Of a DNA stretch of 64,000 nucleotides, positions 32,228-43,469 are shown piece by piece. A program made the position numbers and the translations under genes. Position 1 is the first letter of the stretch. The number at the start of each line of letters is the position of its first letter. Below the pieces are notes generated by a model. That model did no database searches. It was not told where the DNA came from and worked only from the letters and a program-made list of their open reading frames with translations. This DNA comes from Lactifluus volemus (Eukaryota; Basidiomycota; Agaricomycetes; Russulales; Russulaceae), in the NCBI GenBank assembly GCA_022376515.1, contig WTXI01000076.1, positions 1 to 64,000 of the forward strand. The letters are read 5' to 3'.

Positions 32228-33560
32228 GAAAAACTAGGGGATGGCTCAAGAAGAGGACGTCGGACGAGAGGAAGAATCGGAGGGGCCAGGATTGGGGGTT
32301 ATTTGTGGCTGTACATAGCATACTTTTACGGCGCACAGTGCCTTCCAATCATGGATAGTTTCGCATACGCCACGAGCGCGCTTGAGGGACCTTGTAACGT
32401 GACGCCACGCAACTTGAAGTCTTTTTGTATCTCATACTTGACCGTGGCCTGAAGTAACTCGAAAACACCAAGGTGTAGGGTCCTTCCTGTGAACGGATGA
32501 ATAAAATCTATTCGATCACCCGAAGTTCAACTATGTCGGACCCAATCTGGCGTTGAGCCCATAGACTCAGCGAGCGATATTTCCAAGTGCTGATCTCGAA
32601 CACTCGTTCGTGTGTCATGATATCACTGCTCCGTTCCTGCTGACTCGTGTTTGCGCTGTCAAGTTCTCAGTGCTTCGGTGTCTTTTTTTTCTCTCTCGCT
32701 CCCCCAAACTACCATGTGTCCAGACAGACTCGGAGCCATGGATTGAACCGAATCTTCGTGGCTAATTCTCCTCTACAAGTTAGCTGGCTCACAACGGCTC
32801 AGCCCTCAGGACTGTGACCCTGGCCATATTCCGGTTGGTGTGCTCAAGATTCAATTTTACCCTGGTTCACGGCCGTTTTTACTGGACGTGGCCAGGATCT
32901 TTACCAAAATGTCCAAGGTCCATGGAGTGCTGCACTAAAGGGATACAGTCTTTGTATACTGTGTTGCCGTCTGGTGGCACGTGGGTATTGAATTTTGTCA
33001 TGGACGAGGAAGGCTCAGTCTCATCGCCATCTCGAAAAGTGGCGAGGAGGTTGCCCAGCTCCTTCGTCATGAGTCTTTCCCCTTGAAGTCAAGGTGGTAT
33101 GGAGAACGGCTTGGTGTAGTTGATGGCACATGCTGAGCGTTGTCATCATCGTTGCCGCGGCCATCTGAATGGGAAATGGACGTCTGGAACCCTATTAATG
33201 CGGACTTTGGTGGAGAATACTGGCACGATCACGGTTATCAGCGTGAGAATGCTCAACTATTCTTCTCTTTCTATTGGGGTAGCCACGATGATGACAACGA
33301 TGTTCGCGTCACTAGCACTGGTGTGCCGCAAACAGCCTCACTCCCGTCCTCTGCGAGGCAGCTGGGATGGCCATGGTGATAAAGTCAAAGCCGTTGCTGC
33401 AGACCTGCTGGGAAAGTAGGGTGTCACATATGCAGTATGCCGTGAATGCAGGCTTCGTCGTGACTGCACCCACTGATCCGTAGTAGATCCTTAACCTTAA
33501 CCCTAATGCCGCGCGGACCAGCGGGAAAAGGCGCTGATGTCTGCCGCACGTCGTCGCCGC
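32228..33560. other. Intergenic, no gene recognised
   Basis: This is upstream of the third NLR. A stretch at 32815-33415 has several adjacent open frames on the plus strand, which could be a decayed gene, but I recognise no family. A short TTAACCTTAACCCTAA run at 33489-33504 looks telomere-like but is too short to mean anything. Confidence 0.4.
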
Positions 33561-33699
33561 GACTCAACAATCATGCAACAGGCACCAGCGCCAGAAAGGA
33601 ATGGGGGGAGGTGGAAAAGTGGATAAAAGTAGGTGATATAGGAATGGGGAGAGAAAGGGCGTTTCGATAGAGGCGACGCACCAGGAAACTGACCATGCC

Positions 33700-34620
33700 T
33701 CTCTGGATGGCAACGGGTACTGCGCTACAAAAACCACACCAAAGCACGCAAGCCAAAGTGACAGAAATCAAGCCAAGATGAACAAGAGACCCGGGCCAAA
33801 TAGTCGGGTCCAAGCCGAGCCAAGAGCTGAGCGCCCGCAGGCAGAAAGTCAAGGAGAGTCCAGACTTCAGAGTCGTCCAGACAGTCTTAGCCTTGAGCGC
33901 GCCATGTACATTGACGGGACTTGAGGCAAGACGTGCGTCCACGTCAATGCCGTAACCTAATCTGATGCGCCTAAATGATAAGTGGAGACAAATTCGGAGA
34001 GACGAAGGGCGAAAAAAAAGTCCCCTGCTTTACGTAGGGCGTTTTTCTGTACGACAACAAGCTCTCTAGTACGGAAATCAGTGAGAGAGTCAAACACGAG
34101 TTGAAGACACACAGCACCAAAGGCAGAAGATTAATTCCTGGACCAAGACGCGCGGGCGCGGTTGTCCGTGCTACAAGGATGTACCCACCCTGACGGAAGC
34201 AAGAGACTGAGAAGGAATGGAACACGTAACAATGTTTCAAAGGTTATTATTGGAACAATTTTGCATTTTTTTTTGACGATTTATACTTCCGCCAATTTGC
34301 GCGGGAAACTTTTGCGGTTATTCTTGGCGCCTCGCCCGACGAGAATAGAGATGGGAAAAGGCTCAGCAAAACAAAACGAAAAGCTGGGAGAAAATAGAAA
34401 AACAAAAAGACGGAACAGAGCAAGGCAAATGGGGATCCGCCGCCCGCCACGCAGATCTCCGCCGCGACTCAGAGACCCACGCGACGAGAAGGCGGCACTG
34501 TGGCCCACCCCACATCATCGCCGCGACTCGACGACATGAAGCAAGTTTCACAGTGAAGAAAGAGGGGGAGGGGGAAAAGAAGAAAGGAGGGACGCAGCTA
34601 CAATTGTAAGCCAACACAGG
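33700..34620. repeat. Dispersed repeat family, copy S1 (lacks the conserved ORF)
   Basis: This is one of three copies (S1, S2, S3). They share an anchor segment beginning GAGGCAAGACGTGCGTCCAC (33921 here, about 34787 and about 47122 in the others) and a later segment with CGCGACTCGACGACATGAAG. S1 stops matching near 34606, just after GGGACGCAGCTACAAT, and so lacks the ORF found next in S2 and S3. No transposase or reverse transcriptase is encoded. It lies in direct tandem with S2. Confidence 0.7.
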
Positions 34621-36344
34621 TTCAAATGGTCTTGGCCTCAAGCCCGCCATGTACGGCTCTGCGTCGATTGCGCTCCACACCGGAGCGGTCGTTGATCACC
34701 GGCGCCACCATGTGCTGCTCGCGCTTCTCTCCATGAATCCGTACCCCTCATCGTCTATTGCAAGCTTCCACAAATGCGAGAGGGTTTGAGGCAAGACGTG
34801 CGTCCACGTCAATGCCGTTACCTAATCTGCTGCATCTAAATGATAAGTGGAGACAAATACGGAGAGACAGGGTGAAAGCAAAGTCCTCTGCTACTAGTAT
34901 ATACGAGGGGGGCTGTTCTGCGATCACTAGACAAACCCTGTAGTACGCGAGTCAGAGAAGGAGCCAAAGACGAATACAAGACGAACTGAGAGCGACTGGA
35001 TGAACACGGAACACCGAAGTCGGATTCCTCCGCCAAGACGTGCACCAGTGATGCCCGTGCCCTACAAAATGTCTACCGAGCAGACCAGCAGACAGAAAAG
35101 ACAGAAGCCAGAAACTGAGAAGAGATGAGACACGCAGCGATAGTTTATTATAAAAGACGAAGCATTCAACCGGAATAAATTTTGTGTTTTGGGTGACGAT
35201 TTTGCTATTTTTTTTCTCGCGTTTTTATGAATTTTGCACTTTTTTTTTGATGATTTATGTTGAATAGAGACGGGAAAAGGCTCAGCAGAACAAAAAAACA
35301 AGACGCCGGAGAGAAAATGGAAACGGAGCAAGGGCAAACGGGAATGCCACCGCCCGGCACGCAGATCTCCGCCGCGACTCAGAGACCCACGCGACGAGCA
35401 AGCGGCACTTGTGGCCCACTCCACATCGTCGCCGCGACTCGACGACATGAAGCAGGTTACACAGTAGAGAAAGGGGGTGGGAAAAAATAAATAAATGAGG
35501 GACGCAGCTACAATCCTAAGCCTCGGCTTATAATAGACGACGGGATGGATGCGGATTCACGATGAGAAACGCGAGCGGCGGATTGCGGGGCGGGTGGCCA
35601 ATGTACGGCCAACGACCGCTCGGCCGTGTCGATCCGCCGACTGGCGGCTGCAGTAATTTGTTCGGCCTGACGAACGCACTCTAGATGATGTGCCTTTGCA
35701 AGACGCCTACCGGTGCGCAGCATGGAGCGAAGTCTACGCATGGTCCGTTGGGCCGCAAAATCCTTCGGATAATAGCGCGCTAGGTCTTCGTCATGCATCT
35801 TGCAACGTCTGTTGAGTTCCGGAACGTCGAGCATCTCGCCATTGCTCGTCCCGAGGTAGTGTACGTCGATCCACAAGTCCCACGGATACGGATCGTGGAT
35901 GATGATCTCGGGAAGATCTAGCGTCGGCTTTTTCTCACTCTTGGCAGGATCCGCGCGATTGGGTGCCGCAAGCTGGAAACGGTTGCGGGTCTCCACTTCC
36001 GCCGCTGCCACTGGGGGAACGGCAGACAACCGACGAGGTTGAGCAGGCACAGGGGCGCGCTTTCGGGAAAGAGCAGAGATATCTTCAGGTTGGGGAGTTT
36101 GTGCTTTCTTAGCCTGAGCGGAGGTCGGGTGCGCCCTCGCCGGATTGGTGAGGATGGTGATGGGCGGAGTCGGCTTTCCAGTGCGCACGGGCAACAAACT
36201 TGTGGGTCGCTTCGCTGGCGGCAACGGCCCACTGGAAGGGCGGCTACTAGTCACTGTAGTGAGAAATTTTCGTCAGCACAGTCTGCGAGTGTGGAGGTTG
36301 ACTAGCGCAGTGACCCACCATTTCCCAACACCAGATCGCGCCTT
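34620..36344. repeat. Dispersed repeat family, copy S2
   Basis: This is the full-length copy next to S1, matching 46990-48755 (S3) closely. Relative to the others it has about 125 extra bases near 34653-34780. It contains the conserved ORF at 35508-36254 and is cut at 36344 by the terminal-inverted-repeat element. Its continuation resumes at 39425. Confidence 0.75.
35508..36254 (-). CDS. Conserved hypothetical ORF of the dispersed repeat (copy in S2)
   Basis: The family is not recognised. The frame encodes about 248 residues. The N-terminal half is rich in Pro, Ala, Arg and Thr (for example PAKRPTSLLPVRTGKPTPPI), and a more ordered C-terminal half includes LDLPEIIIHDPYPWDLWIDV, then VPELNRRCKMHDEDLARYYP and basic helices. 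A close paralogue at 47903-48664 keeps this frame intact despite base changes, which suggests coding constraint. The frame opens with GTG directly after a good splice acceptor (CACTACAG), so this is probably a downstream exon of a longer gene whose first exon is not identified. The 3' end is a normal stop. Confidence 0.5.
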   Translation of the reverse strand: MTSSRPSSGPLPPAKRPTSLLPVRTGKPTPPITILTNPARAHPTSAQAKKAQTPQPEDISALSRKRAPVPAQPRRLSAVPPVAAAEVETRNRFQLAAPNRADPAKSEKKPTLDLPEIIIHDPYPWDLWIDVHYLGTSNGEMLDVPELNRRCKMHDEDLARYYPKDFAAQRTMRRLRSMLRTGRRLAKAHHLECVRQAEQITAAASRRIDTAERSLAVHWPPAPQSAARVSHRESASIPSSIISRGLGL

Positions 36345-37060
36345 CATCAGTAAATGGTGCAAAAACTTTTTGACTTTTTGACTTTTGAAAGTGAAAAAGT
36401 ACAAAAGTAAAAAATCTTGCATTGACCCACATGGGATGGAATATGAATTAAACAACTTTAAGTAAGAAAAGTTTGAAAAGTTTAAAAAGGTGTAAAACAT
36501 TACAAAATGTTGAAAAGCTACAAAAAGCTAAAAAAACACATCATCTAAACATGAAATACTCTAGCCATATACTCTAGCTGCAAAAGGAGCTCAAAGGAAC
36601 ACCATATCTTTATCACATCTAGGGCTCTCATCAGGTGAACAAACTACATCAAAGGCACATGGAACATACTTTCTATGATGGGCAGCAGCCAGTCCCGATG
36701 TGAGCAAACATGGCTGGGGGACTTTGATTGACCGGACAGGTGAGGCAACTGCGAGAACATGCTGTAAGCACAGTCAGGAAGGGCATATATGTCCAGACAC
36801 GACATTGGCACACACAAAAGTCCGTCTGACTGCTAACAGGCCGCTCTTCCTGTGTCCACCAGTCATCCTCCTTGAGCCGAGTCACTCACCACCTCTGGGT
36901 CCATCACCACCTTTTGGGCCCGCCGCTACCACCTCTTGGCATACAATCGCCCCTAGTCCTCGGCCTCACGCAACCAACCCCGAAAATCGGGGAGTACGAA
37001 CACTTCAACTGGAGTGAGGATGTTGAACGCCGACAACAATTGATTCGGACTTCCTTCTCG

Positions 37061-37597
37061 GTTCCCGCCAGTCAGCTCCTTGATAGCCTCGTACGTCCCA
37101 AAGTGAACGGCATGTGCTGGGCCGGCCCCCATGATCACGGAAGACACGCCGCGCCATAGTACGCGCACGCCCTCGGTCGACGAGATTCTTGTAAACGCGT
37201 TGCCGAGCCCCGTGTACACCGCTGCTGGCGAGGTGGCGAACACTTGCATGCGTGTCTGTATATATTCCAAACCGAAAGTGATGAGCGTTCAGATAGTGGA
37301 GCAGAAAGCAACGATGACCTACTTTGATACTGTCAACGGGGAACATCACCGAGTGCTCCGTGATACCAGCCTATAAAAGAAAAACGGCCTGTCTCAAACC
37401 GTCCAGCATACGCCGTCCGAGTCGAAGACACTTACGAGAGCGCCCGCGAGCATGTTGACCTACAATGGGCGCAAGAAGCATCAGATCGAAGGGGATTGTG
37501 CCAGTTTGCAAAAAAAGCTGGAGATGGGGGCGAGGCGACGACGTACAGCCAACCCGGCATTTGGAGACAAGGTCTCGTATTCAGCTTCATCGGACAT
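37061..37597 (-). pseudogene. Captured 5' fragment of a mitoferrin (MRS3/4-type) carrier gene
   Basis: Mitoferrins import iron across the inner mitochondrial membrane and have three repeats of about 100 residues. Only the first repeat is here. Exons read MSDEAEYETLSPNAGLA (37547-37597), VNMLAGAL, AGITEHSVMFPVDSIK (the PxD carrier signature) and TRMQVFATSPAAVYTGLGNA, continuing to GVSSVIMGAGPAHAVHFGTY and EAIKELTGGN at 37061. Introns with GTACGT, GTAAGT and GTAGGT donors are retained, so the piece came from genomic DNA and not from a retro-copied mRNA. After TGGN the sequence no longer resembles a carrier. A one-third carrier cannot form the transport path. A full parental gene is expected elsewhere in the genome. 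Confidence 0.85.
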
Positions 37598-38645
37598 TAT
37601 TCGAGGTTCAGGAGTTTTTGGGAGGCGATGAGGCTGAAGCCAGAGAGACGTGAAGAGATAGAAACTTGTGGGAATGCAGGGTTGGTATGTCGTTGGGGAG
37701 AAACGAGGCGATTGGGTGGTAGGTCCGGGGATGGTTGACGCGGAGATAGAACTGGGACCCGAGGTGGCGGTAGGTTCGGGGTTTGTGGTGGGTCTGGCAA
37801 TGGGGTTAGAGCCCGGGGTGGCGGTGGTGGTAGTAGTGGGAGGCCAGGTGGTACGGCAGGCGCAGAGGTTGCCGATAACATACTTGATCCTATGGCAGAA
37901 GTCATCACCGGACCAGTAGGAGGAACTCCGCATTTCCCTGGAAGATGGAAAGCTGAGCTTCACATCCGGTGATATGACCATACAGCAGATAAAAACGCAC
38001 GGGTATCCTGTTTGACGTGGTAATTTTCTCGCATCGGAGACACGACTTGAACGGCAGATTCAGCAGGTGGGATGACGTCCGCGATACGATCGTCCTCTCT
38101 ATCACCCTCGATGCCAACAAGCGACATCACAAATTGGAGGTCTAAGAGATAGGTCCCAACTAACGACTGGATGGCGTTGAGGTAGTGTGACGGTGAGGAA
38201 TGCGGATTTTTGCACCGACATAGTGCGCTTGGTATGGAAGGGTGTGAAGGGCGCTAGGCGGTGGCGACCGAGCATCTCTAGAGTTGGAGCTCATCGACAT
38301 CACACCATCCGTTCCCCTTCCCTTGGACGATGACGTGCTTGTACTTGTACCCGGGAGAGTATTGCCGAGAGCGCTCGGATGGCGGGATGAATTGCATGGT
38401 AGCTGGTAGGATTTGTACTGGGATGACGGAATCGCTGCAAGTGTGACTGTCACACTGACTCCTCGTCTTGTTTGTCCTGATTATTTGCTTAAAGACAGCA
38501 TCCACGAAAGTCTGATGAGCCGGAGGACGATGATATGCTTTCTGATGACACAAGGGTCAAGAGACAGGGAAGAATATTGTATGTTTTTTCACTATTGAGC
38601 TCTCACCCCACTGAATTGACTGTTGTAGCTCGTCAGGAGTAGCAG

Positions 38646-39038
38646 TTGCACCATGTCCATCGTTCCCGTGTCCATGATCTTTCACCAAATGTAGGCACCC
38701 TCGCCCAGTCTGACACCGAATCGGACACTGAGCCGATTTGGGGACCCCCGTGCCGTGCGTACATATCGGATGACGAGTCCCAGGGTGACGCCTTCTCGGA
38801 CAACGGGAGCGATTCCAAAGAAGAGTGGTCTGACAATGATCCGTTTGACCCGGTCACCAAAGCCAACACTGAGCGTAATGCCCTCGTCCCGACCGAGGTC
38901 TCTGAGCCAGATCCTCTCGAGATAGCCGATCTACCAGGTGAAGGCGTGAATGTCGTGGTCCCACCTGAGCCGTACTTCCCCACCACCCTCAACCACTCTA
39001 GCCCAAAACCCACGCCGCCGCAAGTCCACTCGCCCTGA
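38646..39038 (+). CDS. Acidic hypothetical ORF inside the TIR element
   Basis: A 130-codon frame is rich in Asp, Glu and Ser (for example SDTESDTEPIWGPPCRAYI, DDESQGDAFSDNGSDSKEEW) and ends in a Pro-rich tail. It matches no family I can name. Acidic, disordered segments of this kind occur as linkers near transposase genes, so this may be the remnant of an element-encoded protein. Coding status is uncertain. Confidence 0.3.
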   Translation: MHHVHRSRVHDLSPNVGTLAQSDTESDTEPIWGPPCRAYISDDESQGDAFSDNGSDSKEEWSDNDPFDPVTKANTERNALVPTEVSEPDPLEIADLPGEGVNVVVPPEPYFPTTLNHSSPKPTPPQVHSP

Positions 39039-39355
39039 CCCACTTCTGTTGTAGATGGGGCGACTTCCTGATTTAGATGAGGGATGGCTGGGGTGGATAT
39101 GCCCATGAGTAGTAGTAGTCCCTGAGCCGGGCATGAGGCCAATTTATCCCAGACTTGTATTGTACCCTTTGCTTCTCTGGATTCCCTGCTTTCCTTAGCT
39201 TCAGCACTAAGGAATGGCACTTTTTCACTTTTGACACTGTTATCACTTTTCATGACTTTTTCTACTTGATTACTTTTTGTCAATGTAGTCAAAATAACTT
39301 TTTGGTGAATTCTAGGTTCCTTTTGGACTTTCATGACTTTTCACACTTTTTCAGT

Positions 39356-39391
39356 CGCTCGAGCTCGGTCGAGCTCGACCGAGCTCGAGCG
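39356..39391. repeat. 36-bp perfect palindrome
   Basis: The sequence starting CGCTCGAGCTCGGTCGAG is identical to its own reverse complement over 36 bp. It lies about 35-70 bp inside the right end of the TIR element. It could be a protein-binding site near the element end or a cruciform-forming sequence. Confidence 0.85.
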
Positions 39392-39424
39392 AGTTCAAAA
39401 AAGTTTCGTGCAGGTTTCCTGATG

Positions 39425-39950
39425 TTGTTTGTGCGCCACGACCAGCACGGGTCATGGCAACATACATTGCCGAGCCTTTGGAAGACGAGAATGGAACAGG
39501 AGACATATTAAAATGAACAAGGGAAATGATCTGAGAGAGAAGACAGCAGAGTGTCGCAAATACGATCTGTCCTGGAGCCCAGCTTTAAGCCTACGACAAC
39601 CGGCCGGTTTTGAAATTTGTCCATCCAGTAAGATTAACGACAACAAAATAAGGTTCCTCTCAAAAAGGAGACAGTAAGTGAATCAACTTGCATTCGAATG
39701 CAAGGTGTCTCTATAAGTCTGAGTGAGGTGAGTAACTAGTAAGAGTCCCAAAGTTAGGTGGGCGGCCGGGGGGCGGCCTGGCCGAAATATCTTAGTCAGC
39801 AAACAGACCTCCACGGTTTGGCTGCCATCGTTTGCCGCTACGTAGCCCATTATCCCCTTTCGTATGCAATCATTCGGAACGGAGAACGGAGGGGAAGGTG
39901 TGCATGCCCAGGGTGTCTGTTGCCAGTTGTGTATTTCCCACAGAACTACT
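39425..39950. repeat. Continuation of the S2 repeat beyond the TIR element
   Basis: This part matches 48756-49305 (right part of S3), sharing for example AACATACATTGCCGAGCCTT, ACACAGTTG-like and TTGCCAGTTGTGTA segments. It shows that 36345-39424 is an insertion within one repeat unit. No coding sequence was recognised. Confidence 0.7.
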
Positions 39951-39956
39951 AGTAGT

Positions 39957-40130
39957 CATCAGGAAACCTTGCACAAACTATTTTTGAATTTGCTCAAGCT
40001 CGCTTGGGTGAGTGAACAAGCTTGAAAAGTGACGAGACTCGAAAAGGAACCTAGAACTTAGCAACAATTTGCTTTTGACTACATTCTCAAAAAGTAATCA
40101 AGTCGAAAAAGGTCAGAAAGTTCAATGCTT
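39957..40130. mobile_element. End of a second, related TIR element
   Basis: CATCAGGAAACCTTGCACAA starts at 39957 and is followed by a subterminal region that matches the inverted right end of the first element (shared AACCTAGAA, TTTTGACTACATT and AAAAGTAATCAAGT). The frame at 40069-40290 begins like the element-internal frame at 39334 (TTxSKSNQVEK) and then diverges. The S3 copy has no such sequence at the matching place. I could not find the other end, so this may be a truncated or more diverged copy. Confidence 0.55.
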
Positions 40131-40982
40131 ATTGCCCTCACCAGTCCGCCTTCACCAACGTCCGTCGGAGCATCCTTTTGATCCTACTCCCGTTATGAGC
40201 GAGGATACGGCAAACATGGACGCGGACCCTGGGGCCTGGATGCCAATGCATATTACTTCTTCTCCACTGGCACCCGAACGCTCTTTCTAGACAACGTTCC
40301 GCCTCGCCTATCTGTTGTACTTTAACATGCCTTTGAAGTCATTTATAACACTGGAACTTTCATTGGCGATTACTATTACTATATACGATGTCTTGATGCC
40401 TTGAGTCTGAATAGTAGGGAAAGAATACTTACAGTGCAGTTGCGTTGTTAAGGTTTGCTGGCGAGACCCTTACCGGGACCAGTTAGATCGACTATCCACT
40501 AGAACAGAGTGCGAAGGGCGATTCAGTTCGACGTGGTCAGCCTGGCTTGTGTGATTTGAAGGAGGGGAGCATTGGAAGTACCCACATGGGGTGACTCTGA
40601 AGAGCCTAGAGGAATCTTTCTTTGGTGCATCGGGATTCGCGGCTGTTGGTTTGTTAGAGAAAAGTTCATTCGACAAAGTAGAGGTAATGCTGAAAGGAAT
40701 TTCACTACTAATATTCGACGATTGGAATTCAGAAAAAAGAACTGCTGTTAGAAAACTCGTTCAAATCAACGCCAGTTAATCGTTCATCATTCAATCGTCG
40801 ATACTCATGGCAGCTGTTAAGATGATCAATTTCACTGTGTACGGTCGAGCTAGGTACGATGATTTACCGAAGCGGCTCAGGCTAGACGTGGCGCTCCTGT
40901 CCCTAATACTTTCTGTACGACGGTCTTTGTCACTTCAACGCCGCGGAGATAGCTTTAAGAGTCTCTGGAGGAGGAGCCTGAA
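40131..40982. other. Intergenic, no gene recognised
   Basis: Short frames only. The left part may still belong to the second TIR element. The right part lies at the 3' end of the helical protein gene. Confidence 0.35.
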
Positions 40983-43469
40983 TCATTCTAGTCGTTTCCT
41001 CACTTCTTCGATCCTATTTTCTAGCCCAGATATGATCTGTTTCTGTTCTGTTTAAAATATCAGCACACGTCAAGACATGGATATGGAAACAACTCACCGC
41101 GCGAGAGAGCTCCGCGATCCGATCCGACGCGCCGCGGGACCACGCATTGAGTGCTCCAACCTTACTCTTCATCGTGACGGGGTCCTCAGTCGTGATCGAC
41201 AGTTCATCGCAAAGTTTGAGGCCGGGAAGATGTTCTCTTGGGAAACTTGCACCCACATCCGAGCGACTTCGCCGAAGACGCTGAAATATGCGCGCAGCGT
41301 TACGGTTGCGTTGTATATCATCTTTTATGCACTGTGGATATAAACTAAGTGTTGCGTTAGGATAAACACATACCGAGCGCTGGAGATCCGTGAGGGTGTA
41401 GTCGCCAACTCTGAGATCCTCGTGCGGGTCCGTTCCGTCGGCCGCAACGATCTCTTTCAGGGTTATTACGAAGGGGTCCACGTGGAATTGCACGACTGTG
41501 TCGATAATGGTGCACATAGCCGGAAGAAGCGGACGAGGTTCAAAATTTGCTGCTTCAAGTTGACGACTAGTTTGATGCATTCGATCAGAATAGCTTTGAT
41601 TTCGGTCTATAACACGAGTACACCATTCAGCTCACTGTTCTGTTTGCCTGATTAAGAGGCCTCACCAATGTAAGATTCGATGCTGTGAGACGATTCAGGT
41701 TGCCTTGCATCTGAGCCAGCTGGTTCTGTTGTTCCAAAAGCATGCTCGTAGTCTTGACGTAGTTATCTTGCGCAGTAGTTAGTATTTGTGTGTTGTCGTT
41801 AGTCGATTTTTCGCGGATTCTAGAACCGCTTGCGCATACGCGGTCTTAGCTTGATCTGAGCAGTCTGGACGACGGGGTCAGCCATGAGTGGGATACCGTG
41901 CGGCGCCGTTCCGGGAATCGTCTTGGCCGTAGCTAAGAGTCTATTTGCTTTCGCGTAGCACTTGGCGAAATCTGCTTGCCATTTTTTGACTTTGTCAGAG
42001 TCCTTCGCGGGATAGGAGGTCGATGCGTTGCAGAGTCTCCGACTTCAACAGAGATTTCGGAAGCGATCTATGGACGTTTCTACTAGATGCGATAATAGGC
42101 GAAATGATTATGCACCTGTTCACAAGTGTTGAGAATGTCGATCAAGTCTGTGCTAGGTTCCTCCTGGGTCGCGATGGGGATGAAACGGTCTCTCGTGTCT
42201 GCCAACATGGTGAGTAAGAACTTAATGCTTGATTTACCGCTCTCCTTCGTTCCGTCGCCACGAGCTGTTTCCCAGTTGATGTTTCCATCGTTGTCCTCCC
42301 GGCGACAATCACATTCATGAGGGCGAGGTAGATGTCGACCTTGATAACTGTGGCGTACGCAGGGTCTTGGGTAGCCGGGCACGAGGTAGGGTGAGTCGTG
42401 TTCGAAGTAGCCCTTGTATCGTGGGTAGCTCGTGGGTTTGCGCGATTTTCTCCAAGAATTATATCTTTCACGGAATTCGCCATCGAAATAGGGTGAAAGG
42501 CATTCAGCATCGCGGGAAAACCTGGTTAATCGTCGTGGTCACGGCGTTCGTAAATCTAGTACAACTTGTTGTTAATGATATCCCATCTTCACGTCATCAG
42601 CTTCAATGTGAGTCTATTATAATTTACACATACCCATCGGGAAATTCATCAGATGCCTTTTTGAATACCCCAGCGGCTATGTCGGCGTCCTTTCTCATGA
42701 GATCTTGAGCTTTCTTGGCCTCATCGATGAAGGATTGCTGGCTATCGAGCTGAGCCTCCGAAACGGCAAGGGAGATGGTGTTGGAAAGGAGCTGATCGCA
42801 GGTGTTCTGCTCCTCCTCGACGCAAGCTGTGTGAATTTCACAGACATAAGTTAGCCACAGTCCGAACTCCTTGTCCATAGCCAGTGCAGATGCGAGGCAT
42901 TGCTGAGCGCCGTTTTCAGGGTGTTGAGCTGAGGCTTCAGCGTTTTCTTGGCGGAAGCTGGATCGCCGAGGCACAAATAATGTCGTTGATCTTGAAGGGA
43001 AATTTAAAGTTACGCTCCAGCCTGAGGACCGCATCAATGACACTCACCTTTCCGTTGATGACTTGAGAAGTCAATTGAATCGTTCCCATTCCCTTCTCCG
43101 CCTCAAGGAAGGCAAAACGACCCAAATTGCCACATTCCGTGAGATTGGCCTGGATCGAAGAATATCTATAAGGAAGCGAACCATCAATATACGAAAATGG
43201 CCCAGATCCAGACCCTACCTTAAATGCTGGAACTGCTCGCCTGCTCTTGGTTTTAGCTTGACAGCCGCCCTGGGAGAAGAGCTAGCGACGAGACAAGCAC
43301 CCATGCAGCTAATGGCGGTAGGAGCGGACTGAAGCAGCTCCTCCCAATTCATTTGATACATGAGGGACTGCTTCATCTCACTGACGACCAAGCTTGTCAC
43401 GTTCGGCGCCATATCGTGGTTTTCCTGCGCTTGCATGATAGCTTGAAGATCATTTTCATTGGAAGGCAT
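40983..43469 (-). CDS. Long helical/coiled-coil hypothetical protein, multi-exon
   Basis: The family is not recognised with certainty. A gene on the minus strand starts at MPSNENDLQAIMQAQENHDM (43469). Its pieces are strongly helical. They include KPQLNTLKTAL, IHTACVEEEQNTCDQLLSN and LDSQQSFIDEAKKAQDLMRK, GKSSIKFLLTMLADTRDRFI, a coiled-coil with LEQQNQLAQMQGNLNRL (about 41700), FVITLKEIVAADGTD, and a final exon IISGLENRIEEVRKRLE with TGA at 40983. Introns with GTGAGT and GTATGTG donors are visible. I could not settle every splice in 42000-43000, so the full length (about 450-500 residues) is uncertain. It lies divergently from another helical protein gene at 44889. A long helical protein with glycine/alanine-rich segments may be membrane-active, but that is inference. 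Confidence 0.55.

Larger units (their letters stand above)
36345..39424. mobile_element. 3.08-kb TIR transposon (non-autonomous) carrying a mitoferrin gene fragment
   Basis: The copy S3 at 48755 has an empty site where S2 is interrupted for 3080 bp. The left end reads CATCAGTAAATGGTGCAAAA and the right end, read inward on the other strand, CATCAGGAAACCTGCACGAA. Both continue into AACTTTTT(T)GA, so they form imperfect terminal inverted repeats of about 30 bp. TT lies on both sides, a possible 2-bp target duplication (the empty site has TC). Both subterminal regions are filled with AAAGT/ACTTT motifs. Inside are a 5' mitoferrin fragment, proline-rich and acidic frames and a 36-bp palindrome. 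I find no transposase domain I can name. It looks like a Pack-type element. Confidence 0.75.

Noticed and set aside
32815..33415. Possible gene on the plus strand with residues like FYPGSRPFLLDVARIFTKMS
   Set aside because: The pieces are in different frames without splice sites joining them, and I recognise no family. Kept only as an intergenic remark.
33489..33504. Telomere-like TTAACCTTAACCCTAA run
   Set aside because: Fewer than three imperfect units, and no degenerate array around it. Expected by chance in a window of this size.
36673..36885. Cys-rich minus-strand frame inside the TIR element, considered as a KDZ-type transposase zinc cluster
   Set aside because: Cysteine spacing does not match any cluster I can recall with confidence, the frame is short, and no catalytic motifs follow. 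A profile search against KDZ transposases would settle it.
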